Shown: piece after piece, positions 7,721-15,793 of the stretch
Layout: every line of letters starts with the position of its first letter
Position numbering within the stretch: the first letter of the stretch is position 1
Source of the DNA: Streptomyces sp. NRRL S-350
GTDB taxonomy: Bacteria; Actinomycetota; Actinomycetes; Streptomycetales; Streptomycetaceae
Reading direction: 5' to 3'
Length of the DNA stretch: 64,000 bases
Assembly: GCF_000719705.1 (NCBI RefSeq)
Contig: NZ_JOHO01000036.1
Span: 1-64,000 of the forward strand
Notes under the pieces: generated by a model
Databases searched by the model: none
Told to the model about the DNA's origin: nothing
Seen by the model: the letters and a program-made list of their open reading frames with translations, nothing else
Made by a program: the position numbers and the translations under genes

Positions 7721-8731
7721 ATGCACAGCGATACGGGGGACCTCTACCGCGCGTTCGCGGAGCGGGAGGCTCGCGGCAACTCCGCGAGCTACCAGGACCT
7801 GGCCGAACGGGTCGCCGGGGACGAGCAGTTGCTCGCGATGTTGGACGGACTGCCGACCGCCAAGCGGCAGCCGAACCTGCTGTTCGGCGCCGTCCGACAC
7901 CTGGGCGGGCCGGTGACGGCAGGCTGGCCGGCGTTCCGTGACTGGGTGGCGGGCCACTGGGACGAGACGTCGGCGACGATGCTGGTGCGGCGGACGCAGA
8001 CCAACGAGGCGGGTCGCTGTGCCACCCTGCTGCCGCTGTTGGCGACGTTGCCGCAGCCGCTCGCGCTGATCGAAGTGGGCGCCTCGGCCGGGCTCTGCCT
8101 GTACCCGGACCGGTACCGCTACCGGTACCTGTCGGCGGACGGGGCGTCCGCCGTGGTCGCCGAGTTCGGGGCGGCGGCGAGCCCGGTGACGCTGGACTGC
8201 ACGGTGAGCGGGCCGGTGCCGCTCCCGGCGTCGCTGCAGGAACGGCTGCCCGAGGTGGTGTGGCGGGCCGGGATCGACCTCAATCCGCTGGACGTCCGGG
8301 CCGAGGAGGACATGCGCTGGCTGGAGTCGCTGGTGTGGCCGGAGCAGACCCACCGGCTGGAGCGGCTGCGCGGCGCCGTCCGGGTCGCCCGGGCCGCCCC
8401 GCCGCTGCTGGTGCGCGGAGATCTCAACGAGACGGTGCGGGAGTTGGTGGCGCAGGCGCCGGCGGGGGCGACTCCGGTGGTGTTCCACAGCGCCGTCCTC
8501 GCCTATCTGCCGCCACAGGCGCGGGAGGAGTTCGCGGCGACCGTGCGCGAGTTGCCCGGGCACTGGATCTCCAACGAGGCGCTGCCCGTACTGCCGACCG
8601 TCACCCGGCGCCTCCCCCGGCCGGCCCCGGCCGGGTCGGGGCTGTTCGCCCTCGCCCTGGACGAACGGCCGGTGGCCTTCACCGGGCCGCACGGGCAGTC
8701 CCTGGACTGGTTCGGCACCGCCCTGGGCTGA
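7721..8731 (+). CDS. DUF2332 domain-containing protein
   Basis: 336 residues from ATG 7721 with GGGAGG ten bases upstream. The sequence follows the DUF2332 pattern: FAEREARGNSASYQDLAERV, LPTAKRQPNLLFGAVRHLGG, RRTQTNEAGRCATLLPLLA, then LALIEVGASAGLCLYPDRY (a methyltransferase-like motif I, E-x-G-x-S-A-G), GIDLNPLDVR and PVVFHSAVLAYL. The fold is probably Rossmann and S-adenosylmethionine-methyltransferase-like, but no activity is established for the family. It stands as a single gene upstream of the MerR promoter. Confidence 0.88.
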   Translation: MHSDTGDLYRAFAEREARGNSASYQDLAERVAGDEQLLAMLDGLPTAKRQPNLLFGAVRHLGGPVTAGWPAFRDWVAGHWDETSATMLVRRTQTNEAGRCATLLPLLATLPQPLALIEVGASAGLCLYPDRYRYRYLSADGASAVVAEFGAAASPVTLDCTVSGPVPLPASLQERLPEVVWRAGIDLNPLDVRAEEDMRWLESLVWPEQTHRLERLRGAVRVARAAPPLLVRGDLNETVRELVAQAPAGATPVVFHSAVLAYLPPQAREEFAATVRELPGHWISNEALPVLPTVTRRLPRPAPAGSGLFALALDERPVAFTGPHGQSLDWFGTALG

Positions 8732-8750
8732 CCACGGGAAACCGGGGCTT

Positions 8751-8781
8751 GAAGCTGCCGCAGCGGCAGCCCCTACCGTCG
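8751..8781 (+). promoter_or_regulatory. MerR-type promoter with 19-bp spacer and inverted repeat
   Basis: TTGAAG (8751-8756) and TACCGT (8776-8781) are separated by exactly 19 bp. The spacer carries the inverted repeat GCTGCCGC-A-GCGGCAGC (8756-8772). An over-long spacer with a dyad is the hallmark of promoters activated by MerR proteins through DNA twisting. It lies upstream of the MerR gene at 8936, so autoregulation is likely. Confidence 0.78.
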
Positions 8782-8935
8782 TGTCCAGGGCCGGAGGAAC
8801 CGGCCCTGGACCGACGAACGTACGGGCTCGGCGACCTCGGACCCAGGAGGGCTCCGGGACTCGGAAGGCCCGGAGACCCGGCGACTTCGGACTCGGAATC
8901 CGGGGACGCGGCGACTCGGAAACGAGGAGGTGGCC

Positions 8936-9694
8936 ATGGTCTGGCCGATTGCGGACGTCGCCCGGATGTCCGGGGTGACTGCCCGGACCCTGCGGCACTA
9001 CGACGAGATCGGGCTGCTGCCCCCGGCCTGGATCGGCTCCAACGGCCACCGCTACTACGAGGAGCGGCAGTTGCTGCAGCTGCAGCAGATCCTCGTGCTG
9101 CGGGCGCTGGGCGTGGGGCTGGCCGAGGTCGCCCGGATCCTGGGCGACCAGGTGGACGAGTTGGACGCCCTCCGGAGCCACCACCGGCGGCTGGTCTCGG
9201 AACGGGACCGGCTGGACGCCTTGGCGGACACCGTGTCCCGCACGATCGCGGACCTGGAACGATCCCGGAAGGACGGCACTCCCATGACCATCAACCGACC
9301 CGAGAACCTGTTCGACGGCATCCAGGCCGCCGACATCGACGAGAGCCTGCGCGACTTCCCCGAGCACGCCGAGGCGGCCCGGCGCGCGACCGCCGCGATG
9401 AGCCCGGCCGAGATCGAGGCCGGCCAGCGCGCACGGACCGAGCGCATGATCCGCCTGGCCGAGCTGCTGGCGGCCGGACACCCGGTGGACGCCGAGCCCG
9501 TGCAGAGCATGATCGACGAGGATTACCGCCTGCTCGGCACCATCCGGTCCGTCCCGACGGAGGAGTACCTGGCAATCGCACGCTCCTGCACGGAGAACGA
9601 GCAGTGGAACGCCGCGTACGAGGCCATCGCCCCGGGCCTGGCCGCGTACCAGCGTGCCGCCATGGAGGCGTACGCCGCGGCGCGGCTGACCTGA
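8936..9694 (+). CDS. MerR-family regulator with TipAS-type ligand domain
   Basis: 252 residues from ATG 8936 (GAGGAGG at 8924-8930). The N-terminal MerR helix-turn-helix WPIADVARMSGVTARTLRHY and DEIGLLPPAW, wing GHRYYEE, then a dimerisation coiled coil to about residue 110. The C-terminal half (RTERMIRLAELLAAG to EQWNAAYEAIAPGLAAYQRA) is the all-helical TipAS antibiotic-recognition domain, which in TipAL binds thiopeptides. Whether this protein recognises an antibiotic is inference. Its promoter has the 19-bp spacer expected for self-activation. Confidence 0.9.
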   Translation: MVWPIADVARMSGVTARTLRHYDEIGLLPPAWIGSNGHRYYEERQLLQLQQILVLRALGVGLAEVARILGDQVDELDALRSHHRRLVSERDRLDALADTVSRTIADLERSRKDGTPMTINRPENLFDGIQAADIDESLRDFPEHAEAARRATAAMSPAEIEAGQRARTERMIRLAELLAAGHPVDAEPVQSMIDEDYRLLGTIRSVPTEEYLAIARSCTENEQWNAAYEAIAPGLAAYQRAAMEAYAAARLT

Positions 9695-9720
9695 CGGGCC
9701 CTCCGGCGGAGGGCCGTTTC

Positions 9721-9760
9721 CCTCCGCCGGGCAGCTCTTCTGACGGCTGCCCGGCGGAGG
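9721..9760. terminator. Bidirectional stem-loop terminator
   Basis: CCTCCGCCGGGCAG pairs with CTGCCCGGCGGAGG (14 bp, 12-nt loop). It lies between the convergent MerR and ABC permease genes. A second, weaker hairpin (GGGCCCTCCGGCGGAGGGCC-like) lies just before it. Confidence 0.85.
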
Positions 9761-9861
9761 GGCCTTCTCCCCTCCGCCACACCCCGCCGCCGCACCCCGC
9801 CGCCGCACCCGCTGTCACACCCCGCCGCCACACCGCCGCCGCTCGCCGCCCCTCCCTGTCC

Positions 9862-12336
9862 TCACTCCGTCCGCAGTGCCGTGACCGTCCTGGTCCGGGC
9901 CGCCCAGATGGCGGGGAGCAGGGCGCCCAGCAGTGCCAGCACCAGGCCGCCGAGTATCAGCGGCCCCACCACCGCCGGGTCGAACACCCCGAGGTCCGCG
10001 GCGGGCACCCCCATCCCGGCAGCCCGGGCCATCGCGGGCATCACCTGGTGGTGCACGAGGATCCCGATCGGCACCCCGATCAGCCCGGCCGCCAGCCCGC
10101 TGCCGCAGACCGAGGTGAGCACCATGCCGACGGTCTGCCGGGGTGACATCCCGAGCGCCTTGAGCACCCCGAGGTCGTGCACCCGCTCCCGGGTGTCGAG
10201 CAGCACGGTGTTGAGCACCCCGAGCCCGGCGACCGCGGCAAGCAGCAGGGTGAGCGTCCCCGCCAGGGTGTTCATCGCCAACACCACGATGTTGATGTGC
10301 TGCTCGCCCGGCCCGGCACCCAGCCCCATCGATCGGACCACACCGTCGAGCGCGTCGGCGTACGCCCTCGCGTCGGTGCCCGGGGTGAGGTCGATGCGGA
10401 AGGCGATCGCCTCGGCGGCGACCGTGCCACCGAGCGGCGCCAGCGTGGCCCGGTCCACGAACACGAAGTCGCCGGTGGTCAGGACCTCGCCGGTGATCCT
10501 CGCCGGCACGCTGCGCCCGTGGTCGGTGAGGGTCACGGTGTCACCGACCTTCGCCTGGTTGGCGCGGAGGTAGGTGGAGCCGGCCACGACCTCGCCGGGG
10601 CCGCGGAACCACCGGCCGGAGACCAGCTGGTACCCGCCCCAGGAGGCGTCGCCGCTGAACGCGACCACCTCGGAGCGCCCGGTGTTGCCGGCCACGGCCA
10701 CCGGCGTCGGGACGCTGCTGTACCAGGCCCGGGTGCCCGGGCGGCCCTCGATCGCCTTGGCCACCGCCGCCTCGTCCAGGTGGTCGGCGGGTTCGGCGGG
10801 GCCGTCCAGCGGGGCCTGGACCACGACCTGGCCGCCGTGCCCCGCCTCCAGGCCGTCCTGGAGCAGGCCGAGCGAGAGCGTCAGGCCGACGCAGAGGGTG
10901 ACTCCGGCGGTGCCGAGCACCACGGCGGCCGCCGTGGTCGCCGAACGGCCGGGCCGGTTGAGCGGGCTCGCCAGTCCGAGGCTCAGCGCGCGCGGCACCG
11001 GCAGTCGGCCGAGCGCGTTGTGCAGCCTCGCCAGGAGACCGGTCGCCCCGATCCGGCCCGGGGTGCCCGCGGTGCCTCGGGCAGTGCCCCGGGTGGCGCC
11101 TCGGGCAGGGCCTCGGACAGTGCCTCGGGTGGCGCCTCGGGCAGGGCCTCGGGGATCCGCCCGCTTCGTGTCCGGTGCCGTCCGGCCGATCGCGAGCGCC
11201 TCCACCGTGCGCAGCCGCCCGGCCCGCAGCGCGGGCGCCAGCGCGGTGCCCGTCACGGCGGCCAGGGCAACCGCCGGGACGGCGAGGTCCACCCAGAGCG
11301 GGATGCCCAGCAGGCCGCCGCGCAGGGCTTTGTGGGCCAGGCCGAGGACCGGTACGGAGAGCAGGTTGCCGCCGAGCGCTCCCAGCGCCGTGCCGATCCC
11401 GGCCGGGATCAGCGCCTGCCCGACGTAGGCGCGCGCCACCTGCGCCGGGGTGAAGCCGAGGGCCTTGAGGATGCCGATCCGGCGGGTGGCGGCGGTGACC
11501 GCGCCGCTGACCACGACGCCGATGATCAGCACCGACATGGCGAGGCCGAGCAGCCCGAAGGCCGCGACGAACGGGACGAAGGTCGAGGCCGTCCGGTCGG
11601 CCTCCGCCTGGGCGGGCCGGTAGGAGGTCGCCCTGGTGAGGGCGCCGGCCGGCACCGCGGCGGCGATCGCGGCGCGGTCGGCCGCCACCTCGGCGTCGGT
11701 GCCGGCCCGTGCGAAGCGGTAGAGGTACTGGGCGGCGGGGGTCGTGCCGGGCGCGGTGAGCCCGGCGACCTGCTCGGGGGCGACCCAGCCGTCCGCGCTC
11801 CAGGACACCGAGGCGGCCAGGCCCACGACCCTGAGCGTCGGCTGCCCGGGCAGATCCGGGAACCGCATGCTGTCGCCGACGGCGAGCGGGGAGTGGCCGT
11901 CCAGGAACACCACCTCGCCGGGGCCCTCCACCCAGCGGCCCATGGTGATCCGCAGGCCGTCCATCGGGCCGTCCTTCGCCCGGCCGACCAGCGTCGCCGG
12001 CGGGAGCAGCGTGCCGGGCGGCGGGAGCGTGGTGTCCGCGCCCGAGCGCGGCTGCACGGTGACCGCCGGGTAGGGGCCGGCCGAGGCCGTCACACCGGGT
12101 GCGTGACCTGCCGCGGCCAGCTGGGCGGGGCTCGCCTTGGCCGGGTCGTACAGCACGCTGAGGTGCGCGCCGCGCTGGTCGGCGAAGGAGCGCTGGTACG
12201 GGCCCTGGGCGGCGACCAGCAGCCCGACCGCGAGGATGCACGCCGTCACGGACATCATCGTGGTGAGCACCATGACCAGGGTCTGCACCCGCCTGCGGCC
12301 CACTCCGGCCCGGACCACCTTGCCGAGCGCGCTCAT
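9862..12336 (-). CDS. FtsX/MacB-like ABC transporter permease
   Basis: 824 residues from ATG 12336 (GGTGGAGG upstream). The layout is the ten-helix type: an N-terminal membrane helix (VQTLVMVLTTMMSVTACILA), a large extracytoplasmic domain (~50-260), three helices with the FtsX motif (RIGILKALGFTPAQVARAYV), a second set beginning near residue 480, and a last FtsX domain (LGVLKALGMSPRQTVGMVL). The cytoplasmic linker near residue 435 is a low-complexity ARGATRGT/GPARGATRG repeat encoded by tandem DNA repeats (about 11070-11160). Members export or sense antimicrobial peptides or envelope stress. It pairs with the ATPase 73 bp upstream. Confidence 0.9.
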   Translation of the reverse strand: MSALGKVVRAGVGRRRVQTLVMVLTTMMSVTACILAVGLLVAAQGPYQRSFADQRGAHLSVLYDPAKASPAQLAAAGHAPGVTASAGPYPAVTVQPRSGADTTLPPPGTLLPPATLVGRAKDGPMDGLRITMGRWVEGPGEVVFLDGHSPLAVGDSMRFPDLPGQPTLRVVGLAASVSWSADGWVAPEQVAGLTAPGTTPAAQYLYRFARAGTDAEVAADRAAIAAAVPAGALTRATSYRPAQAEADRTASTFVPFVAAFGLLGLAMSVLIIGVVVSGAVTAATRRIGILKALGFTPAQVARAYVGQALIPAGIGTALGALGGNLLSVPVLGLAHKALRGGLLGIPLWVDLAVPAVALAAVTGTALAPALRAGRLRTVEALAIGRTAPDTKRADPRGPARGATRGTVRGPARGATRGTARGTAGTPGRIGATGLLARLHNALGRLPVPRALSLGLASPLNRPGRSATTAAAVVLGTAGVTLCVGLTLSLGLLQDGLEAGHGGQVVVQAPLDGPAEPADHLDEAAVAKAIEGRPGTRAWYSSVPTPVAVAGNTGRSEVVAFSGDASWGGYQLVSGRWFRGPGEVVAGSTYLRANQAKVGDTVTLTDHGRSVPARITGEVLTTGDFVFVDRATLAPLGGTVAAEAIAFRIDLTPGTDARAYADALDGVVRSMGLGAGPGEQHINIVVLAMNTLAGTLTLLLAAVAGLGVLNTVLLDTRERVHDLGVLKALGMSPRQTVGMVLTSVCGSGLAAGLIGVPIGILVHHQVMPAMARAAGMGVPAADLGVFDPAVVGPLILGGLVLALLGALLPAIWAARTRTVTALRTE

Positions 12337-12409
12337 GCCTCCACCGCCGTTCGCCCCGCCGGGGCCTGGGGCCGTCCGCGCCGTCCGCGCCGTCCGCCGG
12401 CCCGCCCGC

Positions 12410-13123
12410 TCACTGCGCTCCCCCGGAGGTCGGCACGGCCGCCGTGTCCCGCACCAGCCGGCCGTCGAGCAGTTCGACCGTCCGGTCGGCGCAGGCCTCG
12501 GCGAGCGCGGTGTCATGGGTGACCAGCAGGATCGTCTGGCCCTGCGCGTTGAGCTCGCGCAGCAGGTCGCGGACGTCGGCGGCCGAAGCGGTGTCCAGCG
12601 CGCCCGTGGGTTCGTCGGCCAGCAGCAGCGGTGGGCGGTTCATCAGCGCCCGGGCCACCGCGACGCGTTGCCGCTCGCCGCCGGAGAGCCGACCGGGGAA
12701 GGCCTTCGCGTGCCGGGCCACCCCCAGCCGCTCCAGGAGCTCCCCGGCCCGGGCGCGGGCCTGCTCCCGCCGCATACCGGCCAGCTGTGCCGGGAGCAGC
12801 ACGTTGTCCTCGACGTTCAGGTCGTCCAGCAGGTTGAAGAACTGGAACACCATGCCGATCCGCCGCCGCCGGTACGCGGCCAGCGCGGCCTCGCCCAGCC
12901 GGTGGACGGCCACGCCGTCCACCTCCACCTCGCCCTCGCTCGGCCGGTCGAGGCCGGCGATCAGGTTCAGCAGGGTGGACTTGCCGCTGCCCGAGCGGCC
13001 GACCACGGCCAGCGCCTCACCGGCCCGTACGTCCAGGTCGAGCCCGGCCAGGGCGGGCCGGGCGGCGTCGGATCGGTCGTACGTCCTGCTGACGCCGCGG
13101 ATCCGGATGATCGGCGCGTTCAC
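12410..13123 (-). CDS. ABC transporter ATP-binding protein (MacB/LolD type)
   Basis: 237 residues from GTG 13123. Walker A GRSGSGKST, Q-loop VFQFFNLLDDL, signature LSGGERQRVAVARAL, Walker B LLLADEPTGALD and H-loop VTHD are all intact. The FFNLLDDLNVEDNV segment is typical of the MacB/LolD group that drives FtsX-type permeases. It precedes the permease in a two-gene operon and is divergent from the histidine kinase at 13405 across a strong inverted repeat, so the two-component system is the likely regulator. Confidence 0.94.
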   Translation of the reverse strand: MNAPIIRIRGVSRTYDRSDAARPALAGLDLDVRAGEALAVVGRSGSGKSTLLNLIAGLDRPSEGEVEVDGVAVHRLGEAALAAYRRRRIGMVFQFFNLLDDLNVEDNVLLPAQLAGMRREQARARAGELLERLGVARHAKAFPGRLSGGERQRVAVARALMNRPPLLLADEPTGALDTASAADVRDLLRELNAQGQTILLVTHDTALAEACADRTVELLDGRLVRDTAAVPTSGGAQ

Positions 13124-13235
13124 GGGCCCTCCACGGTTCGGGGTCCGGCGCCCGGGAGGACCCCGGGGCCGGCTGACGGGACATGACGCTACGAACCGCG
13201 GCGGGGGTGCTGACAGCCGTCTGGACGGCCTCTCG

Positions 13236-13257
13236 GAGGTGTATCCAGATACACCTC
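13236..13257. promoter_or_regulatory. Inverted repeat, probable response-regulator operator
   Basis: GAGGTGTATC and GATACACCTC are perfect 10-bp arms separated by CA. The site is midway in the divergent gap between the ABC exporter and the two-component system and is more AT-rich than its surroundings. Confidence 0.75.
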
Positions 13258-13404
13258 GAACTGGGTGTTCAGGCCTAGAGCGCAGGCCGCCACGGCCCGG
13301 CAGACTGAGCCACCGAAAGATCGGAACCGGGCTCCGCGAGGGCTTCGGTGCCGAGTGGTTCGAGGCCTCCTGACGGAGGCTCAGGGACGGAGAGGGGGCG
13401 CGTC

Positions 13405-14868
13405 ATGACGGCTGGAACGCGTACGGGAGTGGCGGGCGGGGCGGCCCAGCGGGTCGGCCGGGCCTGCGTGGACGGGGTGCACGCCTGCTACCTCGTCACG
13501 ATGGCCGTGACGGGACTGATCGCACTGCTGGCCGGCCCGGTCCTGCTGGTCGCGGCGCTGTTCGGCCCCGACGACCCGCGGCCGTTCGGGCCGGGCGGCC
13601 CCCTCCTCCTGGCGGTGCCGATGACGCCGGTCGCCCTCTGGGCGCTGTGCTGGGCCACCGGGGGCGGCGGCCGGGCGGTCGGGGCCGTCCTGTTCGCGCC
13701 GGGCACGCTCGCGGTGATGGCGACGAGCCTCTACGGCGGCGCCGCACCCGGCGGCCGGTCCGTCTCGCTCTGGTTGGCGCCCTCGCTGCTGGTGCTCGCG
13801 CTGTTCGGCGTGCGCTGGATCGCGACGGAGAACAGGCGGACCGTCGGGAAGTGGAGCGGGCGGCCGGTCCCGGTGCCGTACCACCGCGCGTCCGACGCCC
13901 TCGGCCCCTGGCAGCGGCTGCGGGCCGGCGGCTGGCTGACCGACCCGGCGACCTGGCGGGACCTGGCCTGGGCGCTGCTCACCGGCTTCGCGGTGGTGCT
14001 CACCGCCACGCTCGTCCTGGTGACCCCGCTCACCCTGGAGGTCTTCGGCCGGAACGGTCCGTTCTTCCCGCTGGCCATGGTCTACGCGATGGGCCTCTGC
14101 GCCGCCCCGGCGGCAGCCCTGTGGGCCGCCCCGCCGGTCCTGCGGATCCACGAGCGGGCCGCCCGCGCCCTGCTCGGGCCCTCCCGTCGGGCCGAACTCG
14201 CCCGCCGGGTCAGCCACCTGGCGCGAACGAGGACGGACACCATCGACGCCGGGGCGGCCGAGCTGCGCCGGATCGAGCGGGACCTCCACGACGGGGCGCA
14301 GGCCAGGCTGGTGGCCCTGGGCATGCTGCTGACCGTGGCCGAGCAGCTGAAGCACGACCCGGACGCCCTGGGCCCGCTGCTGGTCGAAGCCCGGATGTCC
14401 TCGGTCAAGGCGCTGAGCGAGCTGCGGGACCTGGTCCGCGGCATCCATCCCCCGGTGCTCGCCGACCGCGGGCTGGCCGACGCGGTGCAGGCGACCGCGC
14501 TGGACCTGCCGCTGCCGGTGACCTTCACGGGCGCCCTGCCCGGCCGGGCACCCGCCCCGGTGGAGTCGGCCGTCTACTTCGCGGTCACCGAACTCCTGGC
14601 CAACGTGGTGAAACACGCGGACGCCTCGCACGTGTGGATCGAGATAGGGCACAGTGACGGGCTGTTGCGGATATCGGTCACCGATGACGGGCACGGCGGC
14701 GCCGACCCGTCCCGGGGCACCGGCCTCAGCGGAACCGAACGCCGATTGGCCGCCTTCGACGGAGTGCTCGCGATCAGCAGTCCGTCCGGTGGTCCGACCA
14801 TCGTGAACCTGGAGATCCCGTGCGCGTTGTCATCGCCGAAGACCTCTTCCTCCTCCGGGACGGCCTGA
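13405..14868 (+). CDS. Sensor histidine kinase (NarL-system, HATPase with membrane sensor)
   Basis: 487 residues from ATG 13405 (GGAGAGGGGG upstream). The N-terminal half has several membrane helices in two groups (residues ~25-160 and ~200-260). The phosphoacceptor is His295 in IERDLHDGAQARLVALGML (HisKA_3). The ATPase domain shows TELLANVVKHADASHVWIE and DDGHGGADPSRGTGLSG. The cognate regulator starts 49 bases before its stop. Its ligand is unknown; adjacency to an FtsX-type exporter suggests it senses an antibiotic or envelope perturbation and switches on the exporter. Confidence 0.93.
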   Translation: MTAGTRTGVAGGAAQRVGRACVDGVHACYLVTMAVTGLIALLAGPVLLVAALFGPDDPRPFGPGGPLLLAVPMTPVALWALCWATGGGGRAVGAVLFAPGTLAVMATSLYGGAAPGGRSVSLWLAPSLLVLALFGVRWIATENRRTVGKWSGRPVPVPYHRASDALGPWQRLRAGGWLTDPATWRDLAWALLTGFAVVLTATLVLVTPLTLEVFGRNGPFFPLAMVYAMGLCAAPAAALWAAPPVLRIHERAARALLGPSRRAELARRVSHLARTRTDTIDAGAAELRRIERDLHDGAQARLVALGMLLTVAEQLKHDPDALGPLLVEARMSSVKALSELRDLVRGIHPPVLADRGLADAVQATALDLPLPVTFTGALPGRAPAPVESAVYFAVTELLANVVKHADASHVWIEIGHSDGLLRISVTDDGHGGADPSRGTGLSGTERRLAAFDGVLAISSPSGGPTIVNLEIPCALSSPKTSSSSGTA

Positions 14869-15467
14869 CCCGGCTGCTGGAGGCCAACGGCATGAAGGTC
14901 ACCGCGGCGGTCGAGAACGGTGACCAGTTGCTCGCCGCGGTGGCCGCCGACCAGCCGGACATCGCCGTGGTCGACGTCCGACTGCCGCCGGGCTTCACGG
15001 ACGAGGGCCTGCGGGCCGCGCTGGCCGCCCGCCGGGCCCACCCCGGTCTGCCCGTCCTGGTGCTGTCGCAGTTCGTGGAGCAGCTGTACGCCCGTGAGCT
15101 GCTGGCCGGCAGCACCGGCGGGATCGGCTACCTGCTCAAGGACCGGGTGATGGACGGCACCCAGTTCATCGACGCCGTCCGGCGCGTCGCCCAGGGCGGT
15201 ACCGCGATGGATCCCGAGGTGATCACCCGGCTCCTCACCCACAACTCCTCGGCGGGGCCGGTCTCCACGCTCTCCCCGCGCGAGCGGCAGGTGCTGGCCC
15301 TGATGGCGGAGGGCCGGTCCAACGCCGCCATCGCGCAACAACTGGTGATCACCGAACGGGCGGTCGCCAAGCACACCGCGTCGATCTTCGTCCGGCTCGA
15401 CCTCCAGCCCTCCGACGACGACAACCGCCGGGTCCTGGCCGTCCTGGCGTACCTCAACAACACCTGA
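14820..15467 (+). CDS. NarL/LuxR-family response regulator
   Basis: 215 residues from GTG 14820, overlapping the kinase gene by 49 bases. Receiver domain with acidic pair near residue 7-8 (IAEDLF), phosphoacceptor Asp52 (VVDVRLP), and LLKDRVMDG at the switch region. The C-terminal LuxR helix-turn-helix is LSPRERQVLALMAEGRSNAAIAQQL then ERAVAKHTASIFVRL. A probable target is the inverted repeat at 13236-13257. Confidence 0.94.
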   Translation: MRVVIAEDLFLLRDGLTRLLEANGMKVTAAVENGDQLLAAVAADQPDIAVVDVRLPPGFTDEGLRAALAARRAHPGLPVLVLSQFVEQLYARELLAGSTGGIGYLLKDRVMDGTQFIDAVRRVAQGGTAMDPEVITRLLTHNSSAGPVSTLSPRERQVLALMAEGRSNAAIAQQLVITERAVAKHTASIFVRLDLQPSDDDNRRVLAVLAYLNNT

Positions 15468-15568
15468 CCGGAGAGGAGCCGCCCCGCCCCCCATCACTTG
15501 ACCGCTCGCCGACAAGTCTGGAGTGGCCCTTCACCGCAGGGGGCTCGCTCGCCGCCGAACGGGTCATT

Positions 15569-15574
15569 TAGGCT
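15569..15574 (+). promoter_or_regulatory. -10 box placing the transcript start at the leader peptide
   Basis: TAGGCT ends six bases before the GTG at 15581, so the mRNA probably begins at or next to that start codon. Confidence 0.6.
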
Positions 15575-15580
15575 AGTGCC

Positions 15581-15655
15581 GTGCTCATCCTTGTTCGCCG
15601 CCGCCACGTGGACCTGCTCCGCGTGACCACCATGTCCTGTCGACGCTCCGGCTGA
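15581..15655 (+). CDS. Short RRHVDL-type leader peptide (24 residues)
   Basis: GTG 15581 opens a 24-codon frame whose middle reads VRRRHVDLLRVTTMSCRR, ending at TGA 15655. The RRHVDLxR...C pattern is that of the 'putative leader peptides' found upstream of sulfur and cysteine genes in Streptomyces; related actinobacterial leaders act in cysteine-responsive attenuation. Here the single Cys codon (TGT, residue 20) lies five codons before the stop. It is leaderless by the -10 position. It lies 138 bp ahead of the oxygenase, which is the probable controlled gene. It is too short for normal gene finding. Confidence 0.75.
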   Translation: MLILVRRRHVDLLRVTTMSCRRSG

Positions 15656-15793
15656 ACCTCGCGCCACCCACCCTCACCGGCAGCCCCCACCGGGCCGCCG
15701 CCACCTCCCGGCCCCCGGAGCACCAGCCGCACCAGGCGCTGCTCCGACCGCTCCCGGTCGACCACCGGAGCCGGCCGGGACGAGACACAGCGG

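Noticed and set aside
7538..9808. 756-codon minus-strand open frame
   Set aside because: Covers the DUF2332 and TipAS-MerR genes in antisense; both have ribosome sites and domains on the plus strand.
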